Shown here: piece by piece, positions 37,501 through 44,528 of the stretch
Numbering within the stretch: position 1 is the first letter of the stretch
How the letters are laid out: each line of letters starts with the position of its first letter
DNA from: Nicoliella spurrieriana
GTDB lineage: Bacteria > Bacillota > Bacilli > Lactobacillales > Lactobacillaceae
DNA length: 64,000 bases
Direction of reading: 5' to 3'
Assembly: GCF_023380205.1 (NCBI RefSeq)
Contig: NZ_CP093361.1
Location: 1-64,000, forward strand
Notes under the pieces: generated by a model
The model's database searches: none
Told to the model about the DNA's origin: nothing
Seen by the model: the letters and a program-made list of their open reading frames with translations, nothing else
Made by a program: the position numbers and the translations under genes

Positions 37501-40070
37501 CTGTAGTTCTCCGCATTTTGACTGACCAATGATGCCTGGTAATAATATGAAATCGCAGTACTATTAGCGGAACTAGCGATGCTAGTCGCACTACTCCCGT
37601 CACTAGCAGCACTAATGATATATGCATTTGATTTATAACTACCACTGTTTAAAATTAGATTATTATTAGTGGAATTAGCTTGGGATGCAAATGATTGTGT
37701 TGATTGGGAAATGGCTGCCATTGAATTTAAATAGCCACTTGCAAGTGTTGAATTAGACTGGGTTGCACTTACAGAATTTGCGATCAGTTCATTAGTAGCG
37801 CTAGCATTGCTAATCCCAGAACTTGCGACCGTATTATAACTACTGATGAACGAACTAACGGTAACGCTTGCAGTTGACGCAGCACTACTGGTATTCGAAA
37901 CTGCATCGCTAAGGTTCGACGCAGCTGAATTTACAGCAGCTCCAATTTGAGTCGCATTCGAGTAATCATCATTAGTCAGACTTGCATAGAATGCAGCACT
38001 TGCGGCAAATTGAGACTGCTCAGCTGCTAGTGCACTCGCTGAAGTCAATGCCGACGAAAGGGTTGCCGCTGGAACATAATTCGATACTGCAGCTTTAACA
38101 GAAGCATTTAAGGCATTCATTTGTTCCGCATCCGAATGAGCAAGCACGGCAAATGAAATAGCAGCCGAAGCGTTACTAACAGCTGATTGATTAACATTGA
38201 CGACTAAACTGGACTGTTCATTAAGATGATTAGTTGCAAAAGAAACCGTGGTATTGGCACTAAATGCAATTGACTCAGCAGCCGATACCGCAGGAATATT
38301 AAAATTATTGATATCCAAAGAGCCAATTGAATTGGCAATTGAAGATTGGAACGTAGCACGATTAATTGCGGTTGAAGAAGCTATGTTTATGTAGTCACTA
38401 ATTGAACTAACTGCTGTCCTTTGGCTTTCCACAGCTGAGCTACTAGTGGTAGTTAATTGGTCATTAGCTGCAGCTGACGCAGCAATTGACGCCATCGTTG
38501 ATGCATTCAAACTATTAATCAAGCTGTTGGCAGTCGTTAGTAACGATTGGATTTGACTAGCCTGAATTGATGCAGAACTTAAATTTGATTGAACCGCGCT
38601 ACTTAAATGCTGGATCGTAGCTAATGAAGCCCAAACTACCGAACTAGTTGAATTAACTTGACTCGCAACACTAGCAACTAAATTTGCTTGACTGATAGCG
38701 GTACTAACGTTAGTAAACGCTGCACTTAGGTTTTTATCAGCAGCGTTACTTTGGGCATTCACTGACGCAGATTGAGCCGATTGGCTGGCTAGATTAGCGT
38801 TAATTACGTTCTCACTGGTTTCCTTAGCAGCAGAACTAATCCCGACCGCAATCGAACTAACCGAAGTGGCATTCGCATTTGCTGAATTTGATTGTGTAAG
38901 TAAATCGTTGTACGCAGTTTGGGCCGATGCCAAGCTAGTGGCAACCTGCGAATTATCAGAGTATTCATTAGCAAGTGTTCGTAATGAATCTAAGGCACTA
39001 CTAGCTAAACTAATCGCTGGTGTGATTTGACCAGCGCTACTATTAACTCCATTTGCAGTACTATCTGCAGTGCTATTTGCTGAATTAATAGCGGACTGCC
39101 CACTGGCTACTGATTGATTAGCAGATGTTGCAGAGGTAACCGCTGACTGCGCTAAACTATTAGCAACGCTGACCTCACTATTGATTGCAGTACTAGCAAT
39201 TTCATTAGTGGCTGCAATGTTTACATCAAAGTCACTTTGGGCCCCAGAGATTTCATTGATTACTGCTTTTAAGCTAGCCACAGCTGATGAAAAGGCACTT
39301 GAATTAGATTGAAATCCCACTACCGCACTGGAGAAGCTATTAATTGCAGCACTAGTGACACTAGCAGCACTGCTAACAGCACTCAACTGGCTATTCGCAT
39401 CCCCCGAGCTAGTAACACTACTTACGACTACGTTTTCATTGCTAGCCGTTGAAGCTGCACTATTAATTACTTCAGCCCCGCTGCTAATTAGTGGATTAAT
39501 TGAATTAGCTGAATCTGTAATTCCCGTTAATTGACTTGATAGACTAACTAAATGATTCAGATTAGAAGTGGCACCTGCATTAGCAGAGCTGACCTGATTG
39601 GAATTGGAACTTAAAGCCGTATAATTACTAGGGTCAGCAGATTGTAAGCTATTCATAATTTGTTGAGCATCCGTCGCCACACTCAGTTGGTTATGGTCTT
39701 GATTCATCTGAATACTAGTACTAGCACTAGTAGAGTTAGCATTAGTGACGATTGTTTGAGTTTCGCTAGCAACTGAATTTACAGAAGTTGCTGTGTTTGA
39801 AGTACTAATACTAGCCTGACTTACAGAACTAGCCAGTGCACTAACTGAGCTTGAAGCTGAAGATGCCGATGGATCATGATTAATCGGTGTATCTAATTCC
39901 GTTTGACTAACGTTTGCCTCAGCATCCACCGTTACTACATCTTGGTAGATAGCGTCAGTTACCACGATTCCTAACAATGAAATTGATACAACTACCCACT
40001 GCTTTTTTACCTTTCTAAGCAGTTTTTTTTCATTTATCTTTTTAAAATTGCTTTTTTTATTGTTAAGCAT
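28587..40070 (-). CDS. Giant Ser/Ala/Asn-rich surface protein, frame broken before its anchor
   Basis: 3827 aa. The N-terminus is a KxYKxGKxW-like signal peptide (FKKINEKKLLRKVKKQW, then VVVSISLLGIVV), with the mature part starting near VDAEANVSQ. Almost all of the rest is low-complexity Ser, Ala and Asn with Val, Ile, Leu, Gln, Asp and occasional Tyr. Stretches such as QASQIQSLLTTANSLINSLN have hydrophobic residues at 3-4 spacing, so much of it may be helical or coiled-coil rather than the disordered SRR stalk of the other adhesins. No MucBP module was seen. It ends at TGA after SANAVVER with no sorting signal; that signal lies in the overlapping frame at 27670-28590. Intact, the protein would be about 4130 aa. 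The likely role is a very long surface fibre for adhesion or aggregation (inferred). GGTGAT is a weak ribosome binding site before the ATG. Confidence 0.88.
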   Translation of the reverse strand: MLNNKKSNFKKINEKKLLRKVKKQWVVVSISLLGIVVTDAIYQDVVTVDAEANVSQTELDTPINHDPSASSASSSVSALASSVSQASISTSNTATSVNSVASETQTIVTNANSTSASTSIQMNQDHNQLSVATDAQQIMNSLQSADPSNYTALSSNSNQVSSANAGATSNLNHLVSLSSQLTGITDSANSINPLISSGAEVINSAASTASNENVVVSSVTSSGDANSQLSAVSSAASVTSAAINSFSSAVVGFQSNSSAFSSAVASLKAVINEISGAQSDFDVNIAATNEIASTAINSEVSVANSLAQSAVTSATSANQSVASGQSAINSANSTADSTANGVNSSAGQITPAISLASSALDSLRTLANEYSDNSQVATSLASAQTAYNDLLTQSNSANANATSVSSIAVGISSAAKETSENVINANLASQSAQSASVNAQSNAADKNLSAAFTNVSTAISQANLVASVASQVNSTSSVVWASLATIQHLSSAVQSNLSSASIQASQIQSLLTTANSLINSLNASTMASIAASAAANDQLTTTSSSAVESQRTAVSSISDYINIASSTAINRATFQSSIANSIGSLDINNFNIPAVSAAESIAFSANTTVSFATNHLNEQSSLVVNVNQSAVSNASAAISFAVLAHSDAEQMNALNASVKAAVSNYVPAATLSSALTSASALAAEQSQFAASAAFYASLTNDDYSNATQIGAAVNSAASNLSDAVSNTSSAASTASVTVSSFISSYNTVASSGISNASATNELIANSVSATQSNSTLASGYLNSMAAISQSTQSFASQANSTNNNLILNSGSYKSNAYIISAASDGSSATSIASSANSTAISYYYQASLVSQNAENYSNQVAGNSAAAAGFNATAISYQAQFESAAKASNVSAASFYASLISQQASNAIEASSQVANSTSALSVFTTSVHSLLASADNAASLASGAWDAVSSANSVANSEVSSIAATRWQTDVATGSAAVAAGDAGSNAYATTKLSSGTSSVASNDSLAASVAASSVGVITSINAAQTSWANSVVPDNSQINTDNEIAVSAASSAVSANQKVSAANAQAQTLSSIANGQSSAANSYSDAIATWTAGVFADSASAISYANLGNHASANYFASTANSTMSLISEASANLSGVHSAASSVSSAIASLNASIASYALTIASASSAASSAAYDALRLVASYTGSNGDFGDRGSSIASFAHSTASADASVAISAANKAGSNSTTVSAHNSIINSYTTQNTSNSANTSALFSQSNNNYVIASANALINSTISSIAPTVNDAPVQSSMVSTAYSNANVDSANAIAAAARTSYYNSMVIYDIDQFRKAASNSSLDSAARDSAKQHWVDMTWADTNSATNYQSITSDANNAALIQQSLADSARNATQSDMDAVGAANYSISYANSIANAAAIAESYYINASSAASRANSGTVSASGAVSSSNDAQRGLQSAFSDAITASNTQYSIDSAVNDVNSVVNSETTAFTNSVGSEYSAVNSYSNIASIARGQTSTAAGSASYYNNLTSSATIAAQNAEALLTNYRNNAATNASLAANIAGIKPGDTYADSGLAQSYASATDSDASMATSYQSILNSAISDATAFASSASYFATSANSYQQIATNANSAAVIEANRAVSNLYSLQASSNASQVAAAWSYAQSVASGTKAVSATATTTTSALDSSNSLASAANSNVQQIDGSNDRGSNWIASAAIQAASASTTAQSAFNDAILASNDAATASASASNAVIAAANQNQIAQQASMDAEKASAAGDRTAGSQAELIATNASIAAATLRNEATIQQRAASSANDRMNGDYQMGISMGSLANSNYLAASEFHQANSSANLASDSANAANLASMVTSSANSTASGINTSITSASASGSDAINSINADSRAITSAANIIASLNANNQSYMVDSGFSSAVAAASSVATSLQPVLSSASSALSSAQVVASTQASITASVNLTASSAASLANDYYQEAASDAANLDGSLSGSAASSAADSVYKKASSAAIVANSVSAAAITASSIAVSALSVATIQSSIISSAHSIADSAATNASSAASAATSFVASMISSAAFIASSASSQANSASSYAASASDTISGLNQATSQANAPIAASTASANSSWSAAASVAASASALSAQYPGVFNNATLNSYVSQASFNTASATSASSRASSATIAASAANSNAASNAIVASQNYAAASSAAIIASSYAALINNDSNYSAAPNRAIDVSAASSAAAAASSYNNAATAAAKSVSADYSTASAAAMTASAASVDASNQASSAKHNASMAAANIYSQQVSSYATSIKDELSFISAASSSISVSASVAHNLSQAAGWAYNGANNNNDGAIKSYYGNYSSVVASRPSSYMGGAIWAASYNASLAGVNSYNASVYNGVVQSNNSNMQITSASASELSSKLATIESIANSASAAGDPDAVSVAVNSATSISSAAAHLSSFASGESSVASVNTAKAGAAVYFTNSYASTVASNSVFISNAIIANNYANSTSDTNDSAIAAQQSANDSNAQITNLSATVVSSAQSIVTASNAAASNDRTVSSVASSINALNGNNGFIAYANSDGSGSTTYASGVNSMITSLSNQASLVNSAINSASAGATSEAAIFNAASMSASKISTTTASLASQVASYYDQASSAAFKGDSNLAGSYFRDASSYLSSLSSASVAMATEYSTANSASDQISLYNRAIGSNAVVMSGYDSQALNSASLAHSLVSSAIVSYANATTSHQETTNSQSAAVASSAIASSASVATDSITAKFDSNNSAISSGGIETNSFAANPVYSAIHSQLASFATGIDTDIAVVSSATITVNSANSAASNDFARASLATSLTTNDRDQISAAQSLMPTLQSEIATAARTSNATLASSAEAKASSAESTAISAANQAVVQNSIANTANQDAVSQQTTASQAYDTANNAINDALIKTHQANILVDSYQTNGASSATNSASVVTSANSSAIDSDSENVAQVSSAAVPTISAAHSETSAASLQVSEHANTRISSYNSAQMGLVNSANATMTSAEGLINTAVSVADHAKAAAVSYTSDATKQLAAASLASSVASSAWSQANASGMTVASASALRQIASVAVTSADSAKAAAIDDESAASVELSLASSASAAASGAPAAIDSAATTIVSASVAISNAVVANNYANDAESASKSAEVMAASANSLNTQVSTNASSGSESANQITSASSAVQDRSASVSEAESTVNSLFTNNSAFISSAGEAATSASQQFIHESTVASVAVSTASSLMNQINQLSTATVIAASTANGERSTAGVQAQSASYAAASFGDSSAASTAADQAANAMSTAAVANSNASLNASQVQTLLSALNEQLNIASSAHISASAAANTALSAASSAEQTVAAVIASAQSTASSANQTASAAQTTAFPATSANDVSASSAQMNAASDAIVTASRAAEAQATNQHAQTIVTSNATIASDQAKASSYANDATSKSADVLIASADAQSAKQQASTAAVSANSYAAVTESAQGVTKAASDAVNAYALNSNGQSAVAKAAIASSAAIHASTAASLAAAYSAAVITATQSANSAAARASSDAQIASADANGAQIAFDHAKVTADSIAISAAGVSAEGDAKVANAAVVTANSVTAASNNSFVASEARITSSANATIVSASHFISAAQATIKSAQSTIGSATSEAVANSVQSAAANLADEVNRVASTLASTTSIASQAASAAISYNDSQAKSRASVAATQVDHDSATVNSQATSASADVVVNSVSSAFVSSATAGTDRVASATAATAANDPNNPVIVKAAADAKSAATYNHSLVTQIASDSAVAVSAATTLSNTTQAMDSYAQLISSANAVVER

Positions 40071-40269
40071 AGTATCACCATTTCTATAAATTAATTATAT
40101 TATTAGTATATGATTTGATTTGCCAATTAAAATTAGTTAAATTATGTACAGCTAAATTAGTAATTACACAAACTAATTTTTAACCCTCAGTCCATTTATT
40201 CAAATTATAACATTTATGAAGCAAAATGATTAAGATATGAATAACTTTATAAAATAAAAGCAAAATAAA

Positions 40270-40297
40270 AAATCGCCATAATCAATAACGGCGATTT
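40270..40297 (-). terminator. Terminator of the GNAT gene
   Basis: AAATCGCC (40270-40277) pairs with GGCGATTT (40290-40297), followed on the minus strand by TTTTATTTTG. Confidence 0.85.
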
Positions 40298-40317
40298 CTA
40301 TCAAACTATTTATATTT

Positions 40318-40842
40318 TTAAACAATTAATTGATATGCATAGCCAGTGTATAGTGGCTGTTTAATCATTCCATGCTTTTCAAAGCCCGTTTTTTCAATCG
40401 TGTGTTGCATGATTTTATTATCGACATGCGTATCAATTCGAATATCATGTAAATCATGAGCCTTCGCTAGTGTGATAAAGTCACTCATTAAATAAGAAGT
40501 TAAATGGCGACCACGGAATTTATCTGAGACTGAGATCATGTGAATTGTCATGTGCTTATCACCATAACTTTCATCCAAAGTGGAATCGGTTAAGTAATCA
40601 TAATTAACATCATGCCCCAAAACAATATAAGCGGTTCCAGAAACATTCCCATCAGTAATTAATACGTAGTACATTCTCTTTTTAATTAAATCAGAAATTA
40701 CTTTTTGATTTGGGTAGTCAGGAGTCTGCCATTGATCAACATCTTGTTCCTTTAAAAACTCCCGTGCTGATTGAACAATTGACCAGATTTCATCGAAATC
40801 ATCCATGTCTGCCTTTCTTAAATAAGTAAGTGCCATTATCAT
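40318..40842 (-). CDS. GNAT-family N-acetyltransferase
   Basis: About 174 aa, cytoplasmic. The GNAT fold is recognisable from the N-terminal LTYLRKADMDDFDEIWSIV, a central strand (KRMYYVLITDGNVSGTAYIVLG) and the acetyl-CoA binding segment VSDKFRGRHLTSYLMSDFI, followed by IRIDTHVDNKIMQHTIEKTGFEKHG. The substrate is unknown; relatives acetylate small amines or protein N-termini. GAGGTG lies 5 nt from the ATG at 40842; the ATG at 40836 is also possible, and a GTG at 40848 falls on the ribosome binding site. Single gene with its own terminator, standing between the giant adhesin and an APC permease. Confidence 0.85.
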   Translation of the reverse strand: MIMALTYLRKADMDDFDEIWSIVQSAREFLKEQDVDQWQTPDYPNQKVISDLIKKRMYYVLITDGNVSGTAYIVLGHDVNYDYLTDSTLDESYGDKHMTIHMISVSDKFRGRHLTSYLMSDFITLAKAHDLHDIRIDTHVDNKIMQHTIEKTGFEKHGMIKQPLYTGYAYQLIV

Positions 40843-40915
40843 TTTCACCTCAATTGATATTTATTAACGTTATAACATTTAAACACCAGTTAGGTAAAAA
40901 TGCAACCAAAGGCCC

Positions 40916-42217
40916 TTAATCCGCTTTGCCCTCACGAACGTGGCGTTTCCTGACGTTGGTCAAAAAGTAAAACGGTGCAATGACCACTAAAAAGCCGACT
41001 GCTAATAGTAGTTGTTCGTGCTTGGCATTAATTAATAACCATAGTGAAATCACAGTCGCTATGACCGGAATTAGAATCCCAAATGGGACCTTGAACGCAT
41101 TTGGATCATGATCAATGATCTTTCTAAACCGGATTACCGATAAACAGGTGGGAATATATTGAACAAATCGTGCCACCGATGCAATTTGGGCTAGAACCAC
41201 AAAGGTTCCAGAATAAGCAATTAACATTACTAAACAAGTGGAAATCACGATTGCAATGTATGGTGCATCATGACGATTCCGTTTTTTGATAAATGCTGGC
41301 ATCATCTCGTGATTTGCAAGCGCTACCCCTGCTCTTGGGGTCACGAATGATGACCCCACAACAATTGCACCCATTGAAAGAATCGAACCCACGACGATGA
41401 TCCACTTCCCAACTGGCCCCGCAATTGTGGAGAAAACGGCCTGTAGTGGTACCGGCGTGTTGGATAGGTTGGTCCCCAATACCCCGATTGAGACTGCGAA
41501 AATCAATGAATAAATAATTGTTACCGAAAGTAACACAACTAATAATGCTAATGGTAGATTGCGCTTCGTATTTTTCATTTCCCCAGCAACCACCACTAAC
41601 CCCTCAAAGCCAACGAAAACGTAAAATAACGTTACCGCTGCAGTGGAAAAATTAGACATGTGAGTTAACTCAGGTGGAAAAAATGGTTGAAAGTTAGTTG
41701 GCTTCAAAAAGAAGATGCCTACCGCAATCAATAATATTAATGGCAATAATTTGGAAACGGTCAAGATGTTATTAAAGACCTTCGAAATCCGAATCCCCAT
41801 TACGTTCAGGGTAATCAATGCTAAGCCAATGACCGTAATCAATGCATACTTAGGCCCTGGATTTTGTAATTGTGGAAAAACACCGCTCAAAGCGGTAATT
41901 AATCCAGCATAAATGGTTGCCTCTGCAACGATCCGAGTGGCCCACGTGGCAATGCCCACCTCATATCCCCAGAAATTACCAAACGCTTTTCTGGTGTAAA
42001 CATAGGCGCCGCCATTTTCATTAAAATGACTTGCGCACTCTGCAAAACATAGCCCGACCATAAAGATCAAGAATGCATCAAAAATTAACACTAAAATACT
42101 AGCTGGTCCAAATAACTTTACCCCTGTTCCGGGTATCAAGAAAATTCCAGAACCGATGATGATGTTAATTCCCATCAAGACGATACTCCAAAATCCTAAC
42201 TTGGTACTCTTTTCCAT
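40916..42217 (-). CDS. APC-family amino acid permease
   Basis: 433 aa, about twelve membrane segments. The family signature is at the N-terminus: INIIIGSGIFLIPGTG (TM1, GSGIFLIPG at 22-30), with CASHFNENGGAYVYTRKAFG in the TM2-TM3 region and FYVFVGFEGLVVVAGEMKNTKRNLP in TM6. It imports or exchanges an amino acid; substrate not determinable. Monocistronic by spacing, with no gene close in the same orientation. The 268-nt region upstream, up to the divergent ykoE-like gene at 42486, is AT-rich; I see no riboswitch in it. Confidence 0.87.
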   Translation of the reverse strand: MEKSTKLGFWSIVLMGINIIIGSGIFLIPGTGVKLFGPASILVLIFDAFLIFMVGLCFAECASHFNENGGAYVYTRKAFGNFWGYEVGIATWATRIVAEATIYAGLITALSGVFPQLQNPGPKYALITVIGLALITLNVMGIRISKVFNNILTVSKLLPLILLIAVGIFFLKPTNFQPFFPPELTHMSNFSTAAVTLFYVFVGFEGLVVVAGEMKNTKRNLPLALLVVLLSVTIIYSLIFAVSIGVLGTNLSNTPVPLQAVFSTIAGPVGKWIIVVGSILSMGAIVVGSSFVTPRAGVALANHEMMPAFIKKRNRHDAPYIAIVISTCLVMLIAYSGTFVVLAQIASVARFVQYIPTCLSVIRFRKIIDHDPNAFKVPFGILIPVIATVISLWLLINAKHEQLLLAVGFLVVIAPFYFLTNVRKRHVREGKAD

Positions 42218-42485
42218 AAGATAAACCCACTTTCATTTAATTTTAATGAATTATACATTAAAATTAAATTAAAAACAATACCAATTTTTATTTGTCCTTG
42301 TAATCATCTTAATATCAACGTTTAAAGCAATATACCAATCAATATTAATCATTATAAATAACCATTCATATCAATAAATTATCATCATCTTCACCACCAA
42401 TTACAACGTAATTGAAATTGATTTAATTCTCATTTACCAGTATGATTAATCTATTCATTAAATATTTCTAAAGCGAGGTTTAATC

Positions 42486-43049
42486 TTGAAGACAAAGTGG
42501 AATCTAAAAACAATTATTTTAATGACGTTAACCGCACTTATCTGTGGGGTAATCTATTGGTTAATTAGTTTCTTATACACTATTTTAGCTGCCATTCTAA
42601 CGCCACTGGGCCTTGCGCCAATGGCTAACGATCTGACACAGGGGCCATGGATCTTAGCAGGAACGTTAATTGGTTGCATGTTCCAAATGCCCGGTTCTGC
42701 CTTTTTTGGTCAGTTCCTTTCATCCATCATCGAAACCTTTATCGGTGATAAGGGGGGCATCATGGATGCAGTTAGCGGTATCTTTGATGGAATCGGAACT
42801 GAACTAGGGTTTATGATCACTGGATATCGAAAGTATAATCACTGGACGTTAGCGCTCACTAGTTTATTAACTACCATCACCACATTTGGGTATAGCTGGT
42901 TATTCGATGGCTATCGGTTCTTGGGGCTAGGCATTTTAAGCCTGTTATTCTGCGTTAGATTTGCATCGATTTTCATAGTTAGTGACTTTTTAACCCTTGG
43001 CATTATCAAGCTATTAAAACGCAGTGGTGCTTTGGGTATGATGAAATAA
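42486..43049 (+). CDS. YkoE-like ECF transporter substrate component
   Basis: 187 aa integral membrane protein with five or six hydrophobic segments. It resembles the YkoE family of thiamine or hydroxymethylpyrimidine transporters: a start like TIILMTLTALICGVIYW, the region FQMPGSAFFGQFLSSIIETFIG, GIFDGIGTELGFMITGYRKYN. The start is a TTG with GAGG 7 nt upstream. Unlike ykoEDC operons, no ATPase or energy-coupling gene follows. The next gene (24 nt downstream) is an unknown soluble protein, so the component must use an ECF module coded elsewhere. No TPP riboswitch was seen upstream. Substrate assignment is by family only. Confidence 0.75.
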   Translation: MKTKWNLKTIILMTLTALICGVIYWLISFLYTILAAILTPLGLAPMANDLTQGPWILAGTLIGCMFQMPGSAFFGQFLSSIIETFIGDKGGIMDAVSGIFDGIGTELGFMITGYRKYNHWTLALTSLLTTITTFGYSWLFDGYRFLGLGILSLLFCVRFASIFIVSDFLTLGIIKLLKRSGALGMMK

Positions 43050-43073
43050 TTAACCATTGATGGAGGAATTAAT

Positions 43074-43562
43074 TTGAGAAAAAAGCAACTTCACTTTACT
43101 GATCAGGTCGAATTTAACGTTATTGTTAAACAGGTCCAAAAACGACTCAAGGGACTAGTAGAGTCCATCCACGGGACTTTTTACCAAGATCTTAAGTCAG
43201 GAGTGATTGATCTCACCATCTGGAACGAGCTGGATGATCAATTTGCCTTTCAAGAGTCCCTATCAATTCGGGCCGCTGCTGATTTAATTTTACTTACTGA
43301 TAACGGTGATGCGCATACGGTCATTGATGATATTTACCGTGAAAGAAACGGCCACTCGATTGACCCAATTATCACTAACCGCATCTATCAAGAAGCAATT
43401 GCTCAATACGAACGGACAAGTGGTACTAAACCAGTTGTCAGCAAGGATACAATGGTCCCTGAAATTACGTTTCCATTTAAGTCGTTAAGCGAAATCAACG
43501 GGGCATTAGAACAAATGAACCTCGTTTACCTGATATTAGTACGGACGACTAGCCAAATTTAA
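43074..43562 (+). CDS. Hypothetical soluble protein downstream of the ykoE-like gene
   Basis: 162 aa with no signal peptide or membrane helix. It has mixed alpha/beta character: a basic N-terminus (RKKQLHFTDQVEFNVIVKQVQKRLKGLV), an acidic middle and a C-terminal helix (LSEINGALEQMNLVYLILV). The start is TTG with a strong GGAGG at 7 nt. It is 24 nt after the ykoE-like gene and ends at a terminator, so the two form an operon; a link to vitamin uptake or processing is possible but unsupported. I do not recognise the family. Confidence 0.7.
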   Translation: MRKKQLHFTDQVEFNVIVKQVQKRLKGLVESIHGTFYQDLKSGVIDLTIWNELDDQFAFQESLSIRAAADLILLTDNGDAHTVIDDIYRERNGHSIDPIITNRIYQEAIAQYERTSGTKPVVSKDTMVPEITFPFKSLSEINGALEQMNLVYLILVRTTSQI

Positions 43563-43565
43563 AAC

Positions 43566-43614
43566 AAAAAGCGGCCAACATCATCAATTAAGCTTGATGA
43601 TGCTAGCCGCTTTT
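43566..43614. terminator. Bidirectional terminator between convergent genes
   Basis: AAAAGCGGC and GCCGCTTTT form the base of a stem whose inner part is ATCATCAA / TTGATGAT. It serves the plus-strand operon and the converging minus-strand HdeD-like gene. Confidence 0.85.
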
Positions 43615-43622
43615 ACATTGAA

Positions 43623-44135
43623 TTAAACTGAACGAATAATTTTAATTACCCCATAGAACATGAGGAAGAATGCGATTGTAAAAATGATTACTGATAATGC
43701 TAAATATGGGTTAAAGAGAACGATAATTCCAGCAATAATGCCCAACATACTTAACACCAGGTTGAACCAATAAGCACCGTCATGATTTTCAAAAGCGTGT
43801 TGGTTTAACCACAGCTCTAGGAGTGAATTCATAATGATCGATACAGCGAACAAGAACCAAATTAAAACGACCCCGATCCATGGGACAAAGAACATTAGAA
43901 TTCCCAAAAAGATATCATATCCAGCACCGACGTATAGCCATGTTTTTTGGTACGTCCGGATTGAATTAATATCACTCCACCGAGAGCAGCCATCGATAAT
44001 TAATAATACTGCAATCATATAAATCAATGAAATCGTTGAATTGAGCGGATTTCTAACCATGATGATTGCTAAAGCAATTGATAAAATCCCCACTAATAAT
44101 GAAAAGGGGTTAAACTGCCTTCTATCTCCAAACAT
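43623..44135 (-). CDS. HdeD/DUF308-family membrane protein
   Basis: 170 aa, about six membrane segments in three similar pairs, matching DUF308/HdeD proteins (LLVGILSIALAIIMVRNP, YDIFLGILMFFVPW, LSMLGIIAGIIVLFNPYLA; the 'P at the helix end' pattern recurs three times). HdeD is linked to acid resistance in E. coli; in Gram-positive bacteria the function is not established. I prefer the ATG at 44135 because AGAAG lies about 8 nt upstream; a TTG at 44153 has no visible site. The 80-aa gene upstream is separated by a terminator. Confidence 0.82.
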   Translation of the reverse strand: MFGDRRQFNPFSLLVGILSIALAIIMVRNPLNSTISLIYMIAVLLIIDGCSRWSDINSIRTYQKTWLYVGAGYDIFLGILMFFVPWIGVVLIWFLFAVSIIMNSLLELWLNQHAFENHDGAYWFNLVLSMLGIIAGIIVLFNPYLALSVIIFTIAFFLMFYGVIKIIRSV

Positions 44136-44198
44136 TAAAGTCACTTCTTTCAATAAATTTAATCACAAGTAATATTTTAGCATTTTAATGCATAAAAT

Positions 44199-44224
44199 AA
44201 AAAAGGATTACCAACTGGCAACCC
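44199..44224 (-). terminator. Terminator of the 80-aa gene
   Basis: GGGTTGCC and GGTAATCC (minus strand) pair with two G-U wobbles around AGTT, followed by TTTTTTATTTT. Confidence 0.8.
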
Positions 44225-44235
44225 CCCTGGGACAA

Positions 44236-44478
44236 TTACTTTTTAGAATGATTGTCAGAATCGTCTTCCTTAGCAATCGTATTTTCAATCAAATCTGCAA
44301 TTTTATCAGGTGCTACTCGATCACCAGTTCGCACAAAGTATTCATCAACAAACTGTTGATTTAATTCGTCCATCGCCTGGTTTAACTTTGCGATATCATC
44401 GTTATCTTCAAATTCACTCATTAGCTTCTCATTTTTAACATAGTAATCTTTAAATAGTTCTACTACTTGTGGATTCAT
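44236..44478 (-). CDS. Small acidic hypothetical protein
   Basis: 80 aa, acidic and predicted mostly helical (MNPQVVELFKDYYVKNEKLMSEFEDNDDIAKLNQ, then DELNQQFVDEYFVRTGDRV). No signal peptide or cysteine. GAGGTG lies 6 nt before the ATG, and a terminator follows directly, so it is a real gene. It sits 50 nt downstream of the minus-strand Ser-rich membrane protein at 44529 and may share its transcript. Family not recognised. Confidence 0.7.
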   Translation of the reverse strand: MNPQVVELFKDYYVKNEKLMSEFEDNDDIAKLNQAMDELNQQFVDEYFVRTGDRVAPDKIADLIENTIAKEDDSDNHSKK

Positions 44479-44528
44479 TTACAGCACCTCTTATCAATTA
44501 TTTTATGAATGTTTTAATTATATCATCA

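Noticed and set aside
42218-42485. TPP riboswitch upstream of the YkoE-like gene
   Set aside because: The characteristic CTGAGA and ACCTGA-type elements are not found in this AT-rich region.
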